A stretch of 47,433 nucleotides of DNA from Patescibacteria group bacterium (GTDB lineage: Bacteria > Patescibacteriota > Patescibacteriia > Patescibacteriales > BS150m-G62): positions 1-47,433 of the forward strand of contig JADHVC010000005.1 of assembly GCA_016784175.1 (NCBI GenBank). Direction: 5' to 3'. The translations under genes were made by a program, and so were the position numbers. Below, in pieces: positions 18,524-28,774 of this stretch (the first letter of the stretch is position 1; every line of letters starts with the position of its first letter). The notes below the pieces were generated by a model. The model did no database searches and was not told the DNA's origin. It worked only from the letters and a program-made list of their open reading frames with translations.

Positions 18524-19069
18524 TTAATATCTTAAACTTACCGTTGTGTATATTTCCTGAGCATATCTGTGCTCAATTGTGTCACCTTTTGCTTCCGCTC
18601 GAAGAACAATTCTTATACTATCTCTGCCCTTACTATTCACTTTTGAAAAAATAAATTTCGTAAATTGAATTTCATCACTTGTAACAGGTAAGGGAACCGA
18701 TACTCCCTCGGACAAATACAAGGACCCATCATCTTGATCTAGACTAAAAACAATAGGGTTTGTAAACGGATCAAAAGTATTTAAATAAAGAACTCCAGGA
18801 TCAACATCCAATAAAGAATTTGTTTCATTTAATCCATTAGATAATTTAATTCTGGTTGTAATGTAATACAAAGCAACTCGTAAATTATCATGAACTTGTT
18901 GCGATACATAATTCTTCACGTAAGAAGAGTGAATACTCAAGGAGAATGCAACCATCGAAATCAACACCAAAGCCATAATTGCCACATATAAAAGCATCTC
19001 AATAAAAGATGTTCCTTTTTGTGAATTCAAATTATATTTTTCAAAAAAATGTTTTACGATTTTTATCAT
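18524..19069 (-). CDS. GspJ/PilW-like minor prepilin
   Basis: QKGTSFIEMLLYVAIMALVLISMVAF prepilin N-terminus. Start chosen at MIKIVKHFF to avoid overlap with the upstream gene. Confidence 0.75.
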   Translation of the reverse strand: MIKIVKHFFEKYNLNSQKGTSFIEMLLYVAIMALVLISMVAFSLSIHSSYVKNYVSQQVHDNLRVALYYITTRIKLSNGLNETNSLLDVDPGVLYLNTFDPFTNPIVFSLDQDDGSLYLSEGVSVPLPVTSDEIQFTKFIFSKVNSKGRDSIRIVLRAEAKGDTIEHRYAQEIYTTVSLRY

Positions 19070-19070
19070 T

Positions 19071-22000
19071 TTAGTCTTTGTAATTAATCCTAACCTCATG
19101 TAAAACCGGGGTCACAACTTCATCTGATGTTAAAGTCACCCTATATTGTATCCAAGAATTCCAATTCAATTCTTGAGGAATCAACCCGCCCCTTCTTTCA
19201 GTAAAATATGTTCCTGGACCATCCTCACCATACCAGTCCATCCAGACACCAGGTACTCCCGCATTATCAAGAGCTACTCTCACCTCAAACTTAACAGCAC
19301 AAGCAGAAATTGGTGAACAAGTTTCTGGTATTTCTTCATCCCATTCAATAACTTCAACCGGATAAGTTGAAGTTCCCATTTGAAATGCTGAAGAAATTAA
19401 GACCCCAATAGGAGGGACTATATTCTCTGCTTCTCTAAAAATAGAGACAACACCCTTAAAGCCAACAACCCAACCGCCCAAAGTCGAGAACATATCAATC
19501 GCATATAAATCATCCAAATTAGGATTATTAACAATACTCCAAGCAACGCCATCCCAATCCAAAATCACTCCGTTATCTCCAACAGCCAAAGCACTTTCAG
19601 AAGAAAACATATATACATCATTCAGATTTTGACCAGTAGGTGTTGATATTGGATCCCAACTAACACCATTAAAATGAAATGTTTTCCCAGATGCCCCAAC
19701 AATCCAACCGTCACCTGATGAAAGCATGTGTATACCATACAAATCCGTTACCCCCACATCATCAAAAAGTAACCACGCAACTCCATTATAATAATAGATC
19801 ACCCCATGATCGCCTACTATCCAACCTTCATTAGTGCTTAACATAAAAATGTCATATAAATTTTTAGTTCCAAGATCAACAAATTCGGTCCAAGCACTAC
19901 CATCATAATGTAAAATTTTGCCACTATTACCCACTACCCAACCATCACCAGCATCAATCATGTCAACAGCATTCCAAATATCTCCACCAGTATCCTGCGC
20001 TAATGTCCAAGACACCCCATCATAATAATTCAATTCACCTCCTTGCCCCACTGCCCAACCATTATTTGAATCAACCATATCAATTCCATTTAAATTACTA
20101 CCGCCCAATTCCACAAACAATGACCAACCACTACCATCACGATGAGCGATTTTGCCAGTATTACCCACGGCCCAAGCATCGTTAGAATTTATCACACTAA
20201 TATCATTCAGCTGAAAGGAAGTAGCCCCTGCGTATGTAATTGTTACATAATCCAATTCTGGTGACGATATTGCAGAATTCAATGCTAATGTCGCTCTATA
20301 TTGCAAGTATCTATCATTTTGATTGGCAGGAACAAGACTTGTTACTTCATTTGTCATTTCTGCCGACCAATCAGTCCAACTCGCATCAGGAGCAGGGGTC
20401 GCACCAGTTCTCGTAAAAAGTGTTATATCAGAATTAATAGGCAAATTTTCCTGCCAATAAACAACACCCCAACCTGGATCTATCTCTATGCCATCGAATA
20501 TCTGCGACAGAAAAGTTCCACTCGAATAACTACTTAACTTATAATTCAAGATAGTACCTCCAATACCTCCAACCCAACCGTCAATATTACTTATCATCTC
20601 AATAGCACCCAAAGATAAAGCTGAGGGAGAGGTCATTGGCAACCATACAGCACCATCAAATTGATAAATTTGCCCCCCATTCCCAACAATCCATCCAAGA
20701 GAAGAAGATAGCATACTGATATCATTCCAGGTCATTGCGCCAGCATCTAAAAATTGCGACCAAGTCACTCCATTATAATTATAAATTAATCCATCACTGC
20801 CAACCAACCAACCATTCGTCGAAGTTATCATTTTCAATGCCATCCAATTCATTGTGCCAGTATCAACATATTCCGACCAAGTCACACCATTATAGTATAA
20901 AATTTTTCCACTATCCCCCGCCGCCCAACCTTCATTTGCGTCAAGCATATCGATAGTATTAATATTCACACTAACTGGAGAAACAACTTCAACCAAATCA
21001 TTGCCATCATAATTTGCAATATAACCACCATCACCAACCACCCAATTATTATCAGTTAAAACTACACTAATATCATTTAAATCTACCGAAACAGATTCAT
21101 TGAAAGTCACTTTTACATCATGCAACGAAGGAGACTGAATCAAACTTAACCCCCTTGCAAAGGTTGCTCTATATTGTAGATATTGCCCAACAACAGATGG
21201 AACGCTTGAACCATTTGCATTGGTCAATTCAGCACTCCAACCTGTCCAAGTAATATCTGGTGCTGGAGTATTACCTGCACGCACAGAGACAGTCACGTCA
21301 GAGCCAATTGGCAACACTTCTGTCCAACTTGCAGTCCCCCAAACAGCTGAAGCGCTCTGGGAGTCAATAATCCTTGACTCAAAAACTCCACTATCAAGTT
21401 TATGCTCACCATAATTCATGATTACACCATTATCTCCGACTACCCATATATCCAAATTACTATTCATTACTACACCTCTTAAAATTGATGAAACAGGAGA
21501 AGCAACTGATGTCCAAAATAAACCGTCCCAAATCTGAATTTGCCCACCACTCCCAACAGCAATTCCATTATTAAGGTCAAACATATGCAAGCCATACCAA
21601 TCAGTATTCCCCGTATCTATCGCTTCAGACCAAGACACTCCGTCAAAATATAAAATCTTCCCACCACCTCCTGTCATCCAACCATTACTTGCATCAATAA
21701 AATCAACCTTATACCAACTAGTATTTCCAGTATCCAAAAATAAAGACCAAGACACTCCATCATAATGATATATTCTCCCCATATCAGCTGCAGCCCAAAT
21801 ATTAGACGAATCGACTATATCAATATCATATATTCTTACATTTCCCAAATCATCAAACTCTGTCCAACTAACACCATCATACTTAAATATCTTACTACTC
21901 TGTCCAGTTACCCAACCTTCATTTGCACTTATCATTTCAACAGAATAGATAGAGTCATTACCAAAACCGGGAACAATACTCCAAGAAACCCCATCATAAT

Positions 22001-23366
22001 GATAAAACTTTGCATTAGCACCAACCGCCCACCCTTCATTTAAATCAACCATATCTATATCATATATATCGCTAACGCCCATGTCGCTATGCTCCTCCCA
22101 AATTGCTCCATCGTAGTGCAAAACCTTACCACCATCACCAATCGCCCAAATATCATTTTGATTAACAGCAGAGATAGAATTTATATCCTCAGTAATTAAA
22201 GCCCCATTTTCAGGAATCTCTTCCCAACCCAATACTTGATCCAAAACCACCTCACCGTCGACAGTGCTTACCGCAACAGTATTAGTAAAATTTCCTTGAT
22301 TAAATTCCGAGATCAAGTCATCAGAAACTGCCAATACTTCAAAAGGATATATCCAGGCATCAATCCCTCCATCATAACGATACACCTGCCAATTATCACC
22401 CACCGCCCAACCATCGGAACTATCAACCATCTCTATAGAATTTAAATTACCTACACCTTTATTGGAATGCTCAACCCAAGAAATTCCATTATAATTTAGT
22501 ATCCCACCGTTATCCGTTACGGCCCAAATATTACTCGATCCGATAGCACTAATATCATTAATACCCTGAACCGTAGTTATTGTGCTATCAGAGTGCTCAT
22601 TCCACATGTAACCATCATCCAAAACAACACTTGAAGCATCTCCCGTCCGGATTGACATTGTATTTATAAATTCACCCAATCCAAAATCCACATCACTAGT
22701 ATCAGTAGTTTCAAAACCACCACTTGGAAACCAACCACCTCCCTCGGTAGCAGTATACAACTTCAACTCTCCAGTATCAGAATAAAATATATTAGTATCA
22801 GCCGACTCAAAACGAGACTCATCTGACCAAACCAACTGACCATCAGCATTGGACCAATCAGTTTGAAGCCAATTTGATCCCTCCCAATTTGTTAAATACG
22901 ACGAATATTCTGCTGATGATGTAGCTCCGTTATCGAAAGCAGAAATAGGCCACACAACTTTTATATCAACTTTCTTAGACTGAATATCTAAATATTCACC
23001 AGGACAAGTAACTATATTATCACTAATATTCCGACATACATCCTCGAATGTAATAGTTCTTGTAAAATCACCGATCTGTTCGGTTGTATCTTCACCACTA
23101 AAAATCCAACCAATAGTACTGGTTGCAATCGCGCTTTTAGATAAAACAACCTCATTCCATGCCCTATCCCTTATCGACCTTACAGCTTCATACCCTTCTT
23201 GCGCCAAACTATTACCCTCAATCCATTGGTCACTTCTCATAATGCCAGCAAAGCTACCCATCATTAAAGATACGATAGCTGAGCTAAGAAGTGCATATAT
23301 TCCCAATGCTAGAATTATGCCAAGCATTGAAACACCACTATTATTGCTGTTAATTATTTTAATCAT
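19071..23366 (-). CDS. Giant prepilin-like protein with YCF48/BNR-type beta-propeller repeats
   Basis: NSGVSMLGIILALGIYALLSSAIVSLMMGSFAGI N-terminus, then many GWAVGxxGKIxHYDGVSW repeats and three LPxxSDxTxxxRxGxTPxPDxxWTxWSAE...YLQYRAT-type modules (third copy more diverged). Confidence 0.85.
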   Translation of the reverse strand: MIKIINSNNSGVSMLGIILALGIYALLSSAIVSLMMGSFAGIMRSDQWIEGNSLAQEGYEAVRSIRDRAWNEVVLSKSAIATSTIGWIFSGEDTTEQIGDFTRTITFEDVCRNISDNIVTCPGEYLDIQSKKVDIKVVWPISAFDNGATSSAEYSSYLTNWEGSNWLQTDWSNADGQLVWSDESRFESADTNIFYSDTGELKLYTATEGGGWFPSGGFETTDTSDVDFGLGEFINTMSIRTGDASSVVLDDGYMWNEHSDSTITTVQGINDISAIGSSNIWAVTDNGGILNYNGISWVEHSNKGVGNLNSIEMVDSSDGWAVGDNWQVYRYDGGIDAWIYPFEVLAVSDDLISEFNQGNFTNTVAVSTVDGEVVLDQVLGWEEIPENGALITEDINSISAVNQNDIWAIGDGGKVLHYDGAIWEEHSDMGVSDIYDIDMVDLNEGWAVGANAKFYHYDGVSWSIVPGFGNDSIYSVEMISANEGWVTGQSSKIFKYDGVSWTEFDDLGNVRIYDIDIVDSSNIWAAADMGRIYHYDGVSWSLFLDTGNTSWYKVDFIDASNGWMTGGGGKILYFDGVSWSEAIDTGNTDWYGLHMFDLNNGIAVGSGGQIQIWDGLFWTSVASPVSSILRGVVMNSNLDIWVVGDNGVIMNYGEHKLDSGVFESRIIDSQSASAVWGTASWTEVLPIGSDVTVSVRAGNTPAPDITWTGWSAELTNANGSSVPSVVGQYLQYRATFARGLSLIQSPSLHDVKVTFNESVSVDLNDISVVLTDNNWVVGDGGYIANYDGNDLVEVVSPVSVNINTIDMLDANEGWAAGDSGKILYYNGVTWSEYVDTGTMNWMALKMITSTNGWLVGSDGLIYNYNGVTWSQFLDAGAMTWNDISMLSSSLGWIVGNGGQIYQFDGAVWLPMTSPSALSLGAIEMISNIDGWVGGIGGTILNYKLSSYSSGTFLSQIFDGIEIDPGWGVVYWQENLPINSDITLFTRTGATPAPDASWTDWSAEMTNEVTSLVPANQNDRYLQYRATLALNSAISSPELDYVTITYAGATSFQLNDISVINSNDAWAVGNTGKIAHRDGSGWSLFVELGGSNLNGIDMVDSNNGWAVGQGGELNYYDGVSWTLAQDTGGDIWNAVDMIDAGDGWVVGNSGKILHYDGSAWTEFVDLGTKNLYDIFMLSTNEGWIVGDHGVIYYYNGVAWLLFDDVGVTDLYGIHMLSSGDGWIVGASGKTFHFNGVSWDPISTPTGQNLNDVYMFSSESALAVGDNGVILDWDGVAWSIVNNPNLDDLYAIDMFSTLGGWVVGFKGVVSIFREAENIVPPIGVLISSAFQMGTSTYPVEVIEWDEEIPETCSPISACAVKFEVRVALDNAGVPGVWMDWYGEDGPGTYFTERRGGLIPQELNWNSWIQYRVTLTSDEVVTPVLHEVRINYKD

Positions 23367-23382
23367 TAATAAATAAAGATTG

Positions 23383-25152
23383 TTATTGAGTCAGCTCACA
23401 AAGAGAGCCGCCGTTCCTACTAAATCCAGCAACTATCTCGAAATTCCCACTTACTGCTCCAACACCAATAGGCACTGAACAACTTGTATGGAATTCACCA
23501 TTCAGTAAACCGTTCACCAATATATCTATATCAGAACCTAAGGTATTCTGAGCATCAACACCAACGAAGGTAAATTCCCCACCTGGACTAAGAATCTGAT
23601 CAAATACAATTTCGCCTTGCTTTTGTCTCACCTGAATCGTGCTTGTAGCTAATCCATCATATCTCATTGTCAACTCTCGAACCTTCCCATCGCAAGCGCC
23701 ACACACTCCTAACTCGCTAGGACAAACTCCTTGAGTATCACTATGAGCTTCATGGAAAGACCATTCCGATTGCAATATATTAATATTTTCGCCCTCATGA
23801 CAAATTACAATTTCATCAACAGGAGGGCATGAACCTTGAATGTCACCATGTGCCTCATGAGCAATCCAATCAGATATTAAAATGTCAATAATTGCGCCCT
23901 CATGACAAATTGTCATTTGAGCCTCACATAATCCAAGAGTGTCACCATGAGCTAGATGATCATCAACATCCTCCTGGTTAACCAACATTGAATCTTGCGT
24001 ACCAGCCAACTCCTGAATACAACCGCCTAAAATATCTCCATGATCAAGATGAGCACGAATTGCAGGTATGCCAACACAAATATTATGAGCATTAGCTGGA
24101 TTACCTGGTGGTATATGACATATTCCAACCTTATGAGACTTTACACAATCACTCCCAGGCACTGTCCCATCAATAATTCCGCCATCCTCACCACCTTCGC
24201 CATCACCACCAACTCCGTCGCCACCGTCCCCATCAATTATCGTATCAGGATAAATATGACATACTTCTGCACACTCACCAATTCCATCACCATGATCTAA
24301 ATGAGCTAGAATATTAACACCATCAATATGAATAGTTCGAGTTATTGCATCCTCATCACAATAACCTTCCATATCGCCATGAAATAAATGATATGCCACA
24401 TCAGCCTCTGAAACAAATATAGTTTGTGTTACAAAACTATTATCTTGAGAATAATGACAAATTGGCACACCCACCTCTTCATAATATGTATACCCCTCAC
24501 ATTCCGGAATAGCCGTTAAAGTATCCTCACAATTAGATAAAATCTCACCATTCAAACAAACATCCGGAGCGTTACCACCGTTAATAGTATCCGACCCTCC
24601 ATGAGAATTTATTAAATCCTTTCCATTACCGCCCTCAATTATATCATCACCATTCCCGGTGCAAATTATATCCCTACCGTTATCGCCACCTGCATTAATA
24701 TTGTTATTTCCTCCATAACTAATAATCACATCCTTTGCATTACCGCCGTTAATAGTATCATTGCCAGCCCCAGTTATTATAAAATCTGCACCATTACCAC
24801 CATTAATAACATTATTACCACCCTCAACAATAACTCTTGAATCCCCATTACCTAAACTAATTGTATCATTCCCTCTTTTAGCAAAAATATAATCAGCTCC
24901 CGATCCATTTATAATATTATCTCCACCATTAGCACAAATTGCATCATCTCCACCATTACCGTTAATTGTATCTCCCATAGCTGTGCCGACAATCACATCA
25001 GCAGAGTTTGTACCATTCAATGTTCCTGCGTAAACTTGACCACTATCTGGACCACCCATAACAATATTATCTTTCACATATATTGTCGCAGCCTGCCCAT
25101 TGCAAACAGGAGATGTACTATCCGCTCCAAATGGATGATGACAAATGGGCAC
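23383..25152 (-). CDS. RTX-like glycine/aspartate-rich repeats plus His/Cys-rich 'HLDHGDxxGxC' repeat protein, in frame with the upstream prepilin ORF
   Basis: NGNGGDDAICANGGDNIINGSGADYIFAKRGNDTI... repeats, then CHIPPGNPANAHNICVGIPAIRAHLDHGDILGGC-type repeats. Predicted GTG start lacks a signal peptide. Confidence 0.75.
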   Translation of the reverse strand: MPICHHPFGADSTSPVCNGQAATIYVKDNIVMGGPDSGQVYAGTLNGTNSADVIVGTAMGDTINGNGGDDAICANGGDNIINGSGADYIFAKRGNDTISLGNGDSRVIVEGGNNVINGGNGADFIITGAGNDTINGGNAKDVIISYGGNNNINAGGDNGRDIICTGNGDDIIEGGNGKDLINSHGGSDTINGGNAPDVCLNGEILSNCEDTLTAIPECEGYTYYEEVGVPICHYSQDNSFVTQTIFVSEADVAYHLFHGDMEGYCDEDAITRTIHIDGVNILAHLDHGDGIGECAEVCHIYPDTIIDGDGGDGVGGDGEGGEDGGIIDGTVPGSDCVKSHKVGICHIPPGNPANAHNICVGIPAIRAHLDHGDILGGCIQELAGTQDSMLVNQEDVDDHLAHGDTLGLCEAQMTICHEGAIIDILISDWIAHEAHGDIQGSCPPVDEIVICHEGENINILQSEWSFHEAHSDTQGVCPSELGVCGACDGKVRELTMRYDGLATSTIQVRQKQGEIVFDQILSPGGEFTFVGVDAQNTLGSDIDILVNGLLNGEFHTSCSVPIGVGAVSGNFEIVAGFSRNGGSLCELTQ

Positions 25153-25155
25153 TTC

Positions 25156-25770
25156 CTAACAGATCAAAGCAGTTGAGCCAGCTTCACAATGACAATACTC
25201 TTCAACTTCTGGCTGATATGCAATTCTACCCAAAGCATTAATGTTAATTATTTTTGTCCCCTCTACTACATGCGTTATTGCTATAAGCCCAGTACTAATT
25301 GGAACATTGCATCCATCAGGCGAAAAAATTATTTCGTCAGTAAATGTACTTACAGCTGATCCACCACTAGACCCACTCTCACTAGAGTCACCTGTCTCTC
25401 TTACTAATGTCCAACACAAACCTAACACATCATCAAGCGTATATACTATATCCTTCGCTGGATCTCTTGTTTCATATGAGTCACCTTGAAATAATGTATA
25501 CTTATTACTTTCCAGTTTTATACCATGCATTGCATTGTCATATTGCACACATGATCTTTGTTGTTGCTGCTTAATATGCTCAATTAACTGGAGTGGCGCT
25601 TGACGTAGCTGTGCTTGTCGCAAATTTGAATAAATAGCGCTAGATGTTGACACCAGAAAAGCGGCAATACCAACCACCATTAACAACTCCATTGTCGTAA
25701 ATCCTTTTTCACCTGATCTCGACGCATAAGACAACTTAATATTTTTTATTTTTTTTATACACTCCAACAT
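25156..25770 (-). CDS. GspH/FimT-like prepilin
   Basis: EKGFTTMELLMVVGIAAFLVSTSSAIYSNLRQAQLRQAP N-terminus. Ends ...HCEAGSTALIC-TAG. Confidence 0.8.
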   Translation of the reverse strand: MLECIKKIKNIKLSYASRSGEKGFTTMELLMVVGIAAFLVSTSSAIYSNLRQAQLRQAPLQLIEHIKQQQQRSCVQYDNAMHGIKLESNKYTLFQGDSYETRDPAKDIVYTLDDVLGLCWTLVRETGDSSESGSSGGSAVSTFTDEIIFSPDGCNVPISTGLIAITHVVEGTKIININALGRIAYQPEVEEYCHCEAGSTALIC

Positions 25771-25827
25771 ATTTTTTTTTAAAATTTAATATTTAATTAA
25801 TTTAATTTAATTCAAAAAAATAATAAC

Positions 25828-26913
25828 CTAACCAGAAATACTACCAGTAATATTGTAGATCGGGGTAATAATAGCAAGAGCTAAAAACCCAACAGCAAAA
25901 CCAATTACAACCAATAATATTGGCTCTAACGCAACCGAGAGCGACTTTGTAGCATTATCAACCTCCTCTTCATAAAACTCAGCAATATACATAAGTGTTT
26001 CATCGAGCTTACCAGATTCCTCACCCACCCTTATCATTCGAGAAGTTATACGTGGATACAAACTTTCATATTTATCAAGACACTCAGAAAGAAGTGACCC
26101 CTTTTGAATACGCACTGAAGTACTCATAATACTTTGCTTATAATAATAATTACCGACTGCATTTCCCGTAATATCTAAAGCTTCATCAATATTTAGCCCA
26201 CTCATCAACAATGTTCCTAATGTTCTAGAAAACCTAGCTAAATTTACACCACGAGAAATAGTTTTAACAACTGGAAAACTAAGCAAAATTTTATGAGTTA
26301 CTGGAAAAGTAAATTTCTGCCTAAGCAACCAATTTAAAAAGAAAAAAGATCCAATTAAAAACCAAGGGATAAACGCTTTATACTCATCCATAAAATGAGA
26401 AAATGATATTAATACTCTTGTTGTAAATGGTAACTCAACACCAAACCCTTCAAATAGAGGAAGAATTTTAGGCAATATAAAAAAAGCTACAAAAAAACTT
26501 AAAATCAAACCTGCAACCAATATTACCGCAGGATAAATCATAGCACCTTTAATTTTATCAACCAATTCTTTTTCTTTCTTAAACTGAATTGCAACTTGAT
26601 TTAGATTCTCTTCCAATGTTCCTGACTCTTCACCAGCGTACACAGCGCTTATAAAAAAAGCTGGAAATACTTTTGGATACATCTTAAAACCATCAGACAA
26701 AGACCTACCTGACTCCACAGACTTAGCCACACCCTGAAGAATAGTTTTAAATTTACCTTTAGTTGAATCGACTGAAATATCCAAAGCCTCTACAATACCA
26801 AGACCACTCGCAAGCATGACCGCAAGATTCTTTGAAAAAAAAGCCTTCTGAGTAAGATTCACTTTACCAATGTTAAACTCGAATTCTAAAGCTGATTTTT
26901 TTTTAATTTTCAT
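25828..26913 (-). CDS. pilC: Type IV pilus inner membrane platform protein
   Basis: GspF/PilC family: duplicated domain, FFISAVYAGEESGTLEENL and MIRVGEESGKLDETLMYIAEFYEEEVD. Alternative starts up to 26940. Confidence 0.95.
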   Translation of the reverse strand: MKIKKKSALEFEFNIGKVNLTQKAFFSKNLAVMLASGLGIVEALDISVDSTKGKFKTILQGVAKSVESGRSLSDGFKMYPKVFPAFFISAVYAGEESGTLEENLNQVAIQFKKEKELVDKIKGAMIYPAVILVAGLILSFFVAFFILPKILPLFEGFGVELPFTTRVLISFSHFMDEYKAFIPWFLIGSFFFLNWLLRQKFTFPVTHKILLSFPVVKTISRGVNLARFSRTLGTLLMSGLNIDEALDITGNAVGNYYYKQSIMSTSVRIQKGSLLSECLDKYESLYPRITSRMIRVGEESGKLDETLMYIAEFYEEEVDNATKSLSVALEPILLVVIGFAVGFLALAIITPIYNITGSISG

Positions 26914-27031
26914 GCCCTGCTCTGTCGAATTTTCTAACATGAATGAATATTTATTATATAAAAAATACTTATTAACAAAATTTATCTATTATAATTAATA
27001 TACCACAATTATGATCACTTGATAATTAAAA

Positions 27032-27059
27032 AATTGCTCAGTAGACTTACTGAGCAATT
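27032..27059 (-). terminator. Rho-independent terminator between pilB and pilC
   Basis: AATTGCTCAGTA-AGTC-TACTGAGCAATT followed by TTTTT on the minus strand. Confidence 0.85.
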
Positions 27060-27082
27060 ACACTTAACTTCTTTTTTTAATA

Positions 27083-28774
27083 CTATTCTTTCGTTACTCT
27101 AATCACCTCATCCAATGTTGTCATACCGCTTAAAACCTTTTCCACCCCATCCTCAAGTAAACTATTCATACCTAGCTCACGAGCTAACTTATTGATCTCA
27201 TCAGCATTTGCCTTTTTCATTACCAACTCCTTTACTTGTTCACTCATCTCCATAACTTCAAAAATACCAAGCCTACCAACAATTCCCTTATTATGGCACA
27301 ATCCGCAACCCATCCCTTTATAAATATAGACTTTGCTTAAATCTTCATAACCTTTCTTTTTAAGCATATTTTTAATAGAAGGATTCATTTCAATAATCTT
27401 CATCGTATCTTCATCTATCTTAGTTGAGGCCTTACATTTAGGACAAATTCTACGAACCAATCTTTGCGCAATAATCACACTCACAGTTGATGCAACCAAG
27501 TATGGCTCTACATCCATATCTATTAATCTAGGGAAAGTTGTAGCAGCATCATTCGCATGAAGTGTAGAAAGCACCAAGTGACCAGTCATAGCAGCATTCA
27601 CTGCGATATTGGATGTTTCTTCATCACGAATTTCTCCTACCATAATAATATCAGGATCTTGACGCACAATCGCTTTCAACCCCTTAGCAAATGTCAAACC
27701 TGTTTTTTGATTCACTTGGATTTGTGAAATACCTTCAATTCCATATTCCACCGGGTCCTCAATAGTGGAAATATGAACATCGCGTGTGTTTAAAATCTTC
27801 ATTACGGCGTAAACTGTAGTTGTTTTTCCTGAACCAGTTGGACCAGTAACCACAATCATACCGTGTGGATTTTTAATGACTCGTTGCACTTTTTCAAGAT
27901 CATGCTCAAGCATTCCCAAATCAGTTAAACTGTATTGCCTACTCTGAGAAGAAAGTAAACGCATTACCACATTTTCACCCTCAGTAACTGGTACTATCGA
28001 AACTCTGACGTCCACAGCCTCATCTTGAGCCTTAAAATTAAGTTTTCCATCCAAAGCTGCCCGATGTTCATCTGTCCTCATTTTTGCCATAATCTTAATA
28101 CGAGTTAAAATTAGATTCGACAATGTCTGAGGCACATCCAAAACATCATGCATTATACCATCTATTCTAAACCTAACTAAAACTTTTTCACCATATGGCT
28201 CAATATGAATATCAGAGGCTTTATTCTGATAACCATACAAAAGCATTGAATCCACGATCTGTACTACTGCTTCATCCTTTTCTTCCTCACTAGTAGTTAA
28301 GTCACCAAATTTTTCCAACAACTGATTAAAAGCAACCTTAATATTAGCCTTGTATCTAGCCAAAATATTATAAAAATCATTTTTCGTAACGAAATAAGAC
28401 TTTGCTTTTACACCAGCCTTCTTTTCGATCATATGCAAAATCTCTATATCATCCATATCTAGCATAGCGACTTTTATCTCGTCCTTATCACGCCCAAACA
28501 CTATAACTCCCTTTTCTTTAGCAACACGCTCAGGAATCAACTCAAGCAAGTCATCTTCTATTTTTTCGTTACGCAAATTTACAAAACGATAACCCGCATC
28601 CTCAGCTATTAACTTGCCAATTTGATCATCTTTAATTAAATCCTTTGAAACTAATAACTCAATCAAATCTGTCTTACGACTTTCTGACTCGTTAACTAAT
28701 GACGTAAAAACCTCAGCTTTTATATGACCAGGCTCTACTAATAATTCTTTTAGCTTTTCATTTGTTACTTTCAT
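27083..28774 (-). CDS. pilB: Type IV pilus assembly ATPase
   Basis: Walker A GPTGSGKTTTVYA, Asp box, IIMVGEIRDEET, tetracysteine CPKC...CGLCHNKG. Confidence 0.97.
   Translation of the reverse strand: MKVTNEKLKELLVEPGHIKAEVFTSLVNESESRKTDLIELLVSKDLIKDDQIGKLIAEDAGYRFVNLRNEKIEDDLLELIPERVAKEKGVIVFGRDKDEIKVAMLDMDDIEILHMIEKKAGVKAKSYFVTKNDFYNILARYKANIKVAFNQLLEKFGDLTTSEEEKDEAVVQIVDSMLLYGYQNKASDIHIEPYGEKVLVRFRIDGIMHDVLDVPQTLSNLILTRIKIMAKMRTDEHRAALDGKLNFKAQDEAVDVRVSIVPVTEGENVVMRLLSSQSRQYSLTDLGMLEHDLEKVQRVIKNPHGMIVVTGPTGSGKTTTVYAVMKILNTRDVHISTIEDPVEYGIEGISQIQVNQKTGLTFAKGLKAIVRQDPDIIMVGEIRDEETSNIAVNAAMTGHLVLSTLHANDAATTFPRLIDMDVEPYLVASTVSVIIAQRLVRRICPKCKASTKIDEDTMKIIEMNPSIKNMLKKKGYEDLSKVYIYKGMGCGLCHNKGIVGRLGIFEVMEMSEQVKELVMKKANADEINKLARELGMNSLLEDGVEKVLSGMTTLDEVIRVTKE

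Noticed and set aside
20003-22445. Plus-strand ORFs opposite the giant pilin and neighbours (20003, 20301, 20735, 21220, 21765, 22236)
   Set aside because: Mirror the repetitive antisense of the propeller gene; no RBS or domains.
23383-25770. Genome-wide recoding of UAG as a sense codon
   Set aside because: rpoC ends in TAG and the MFS lesions include both TAG and TGA; a local event is simpler.
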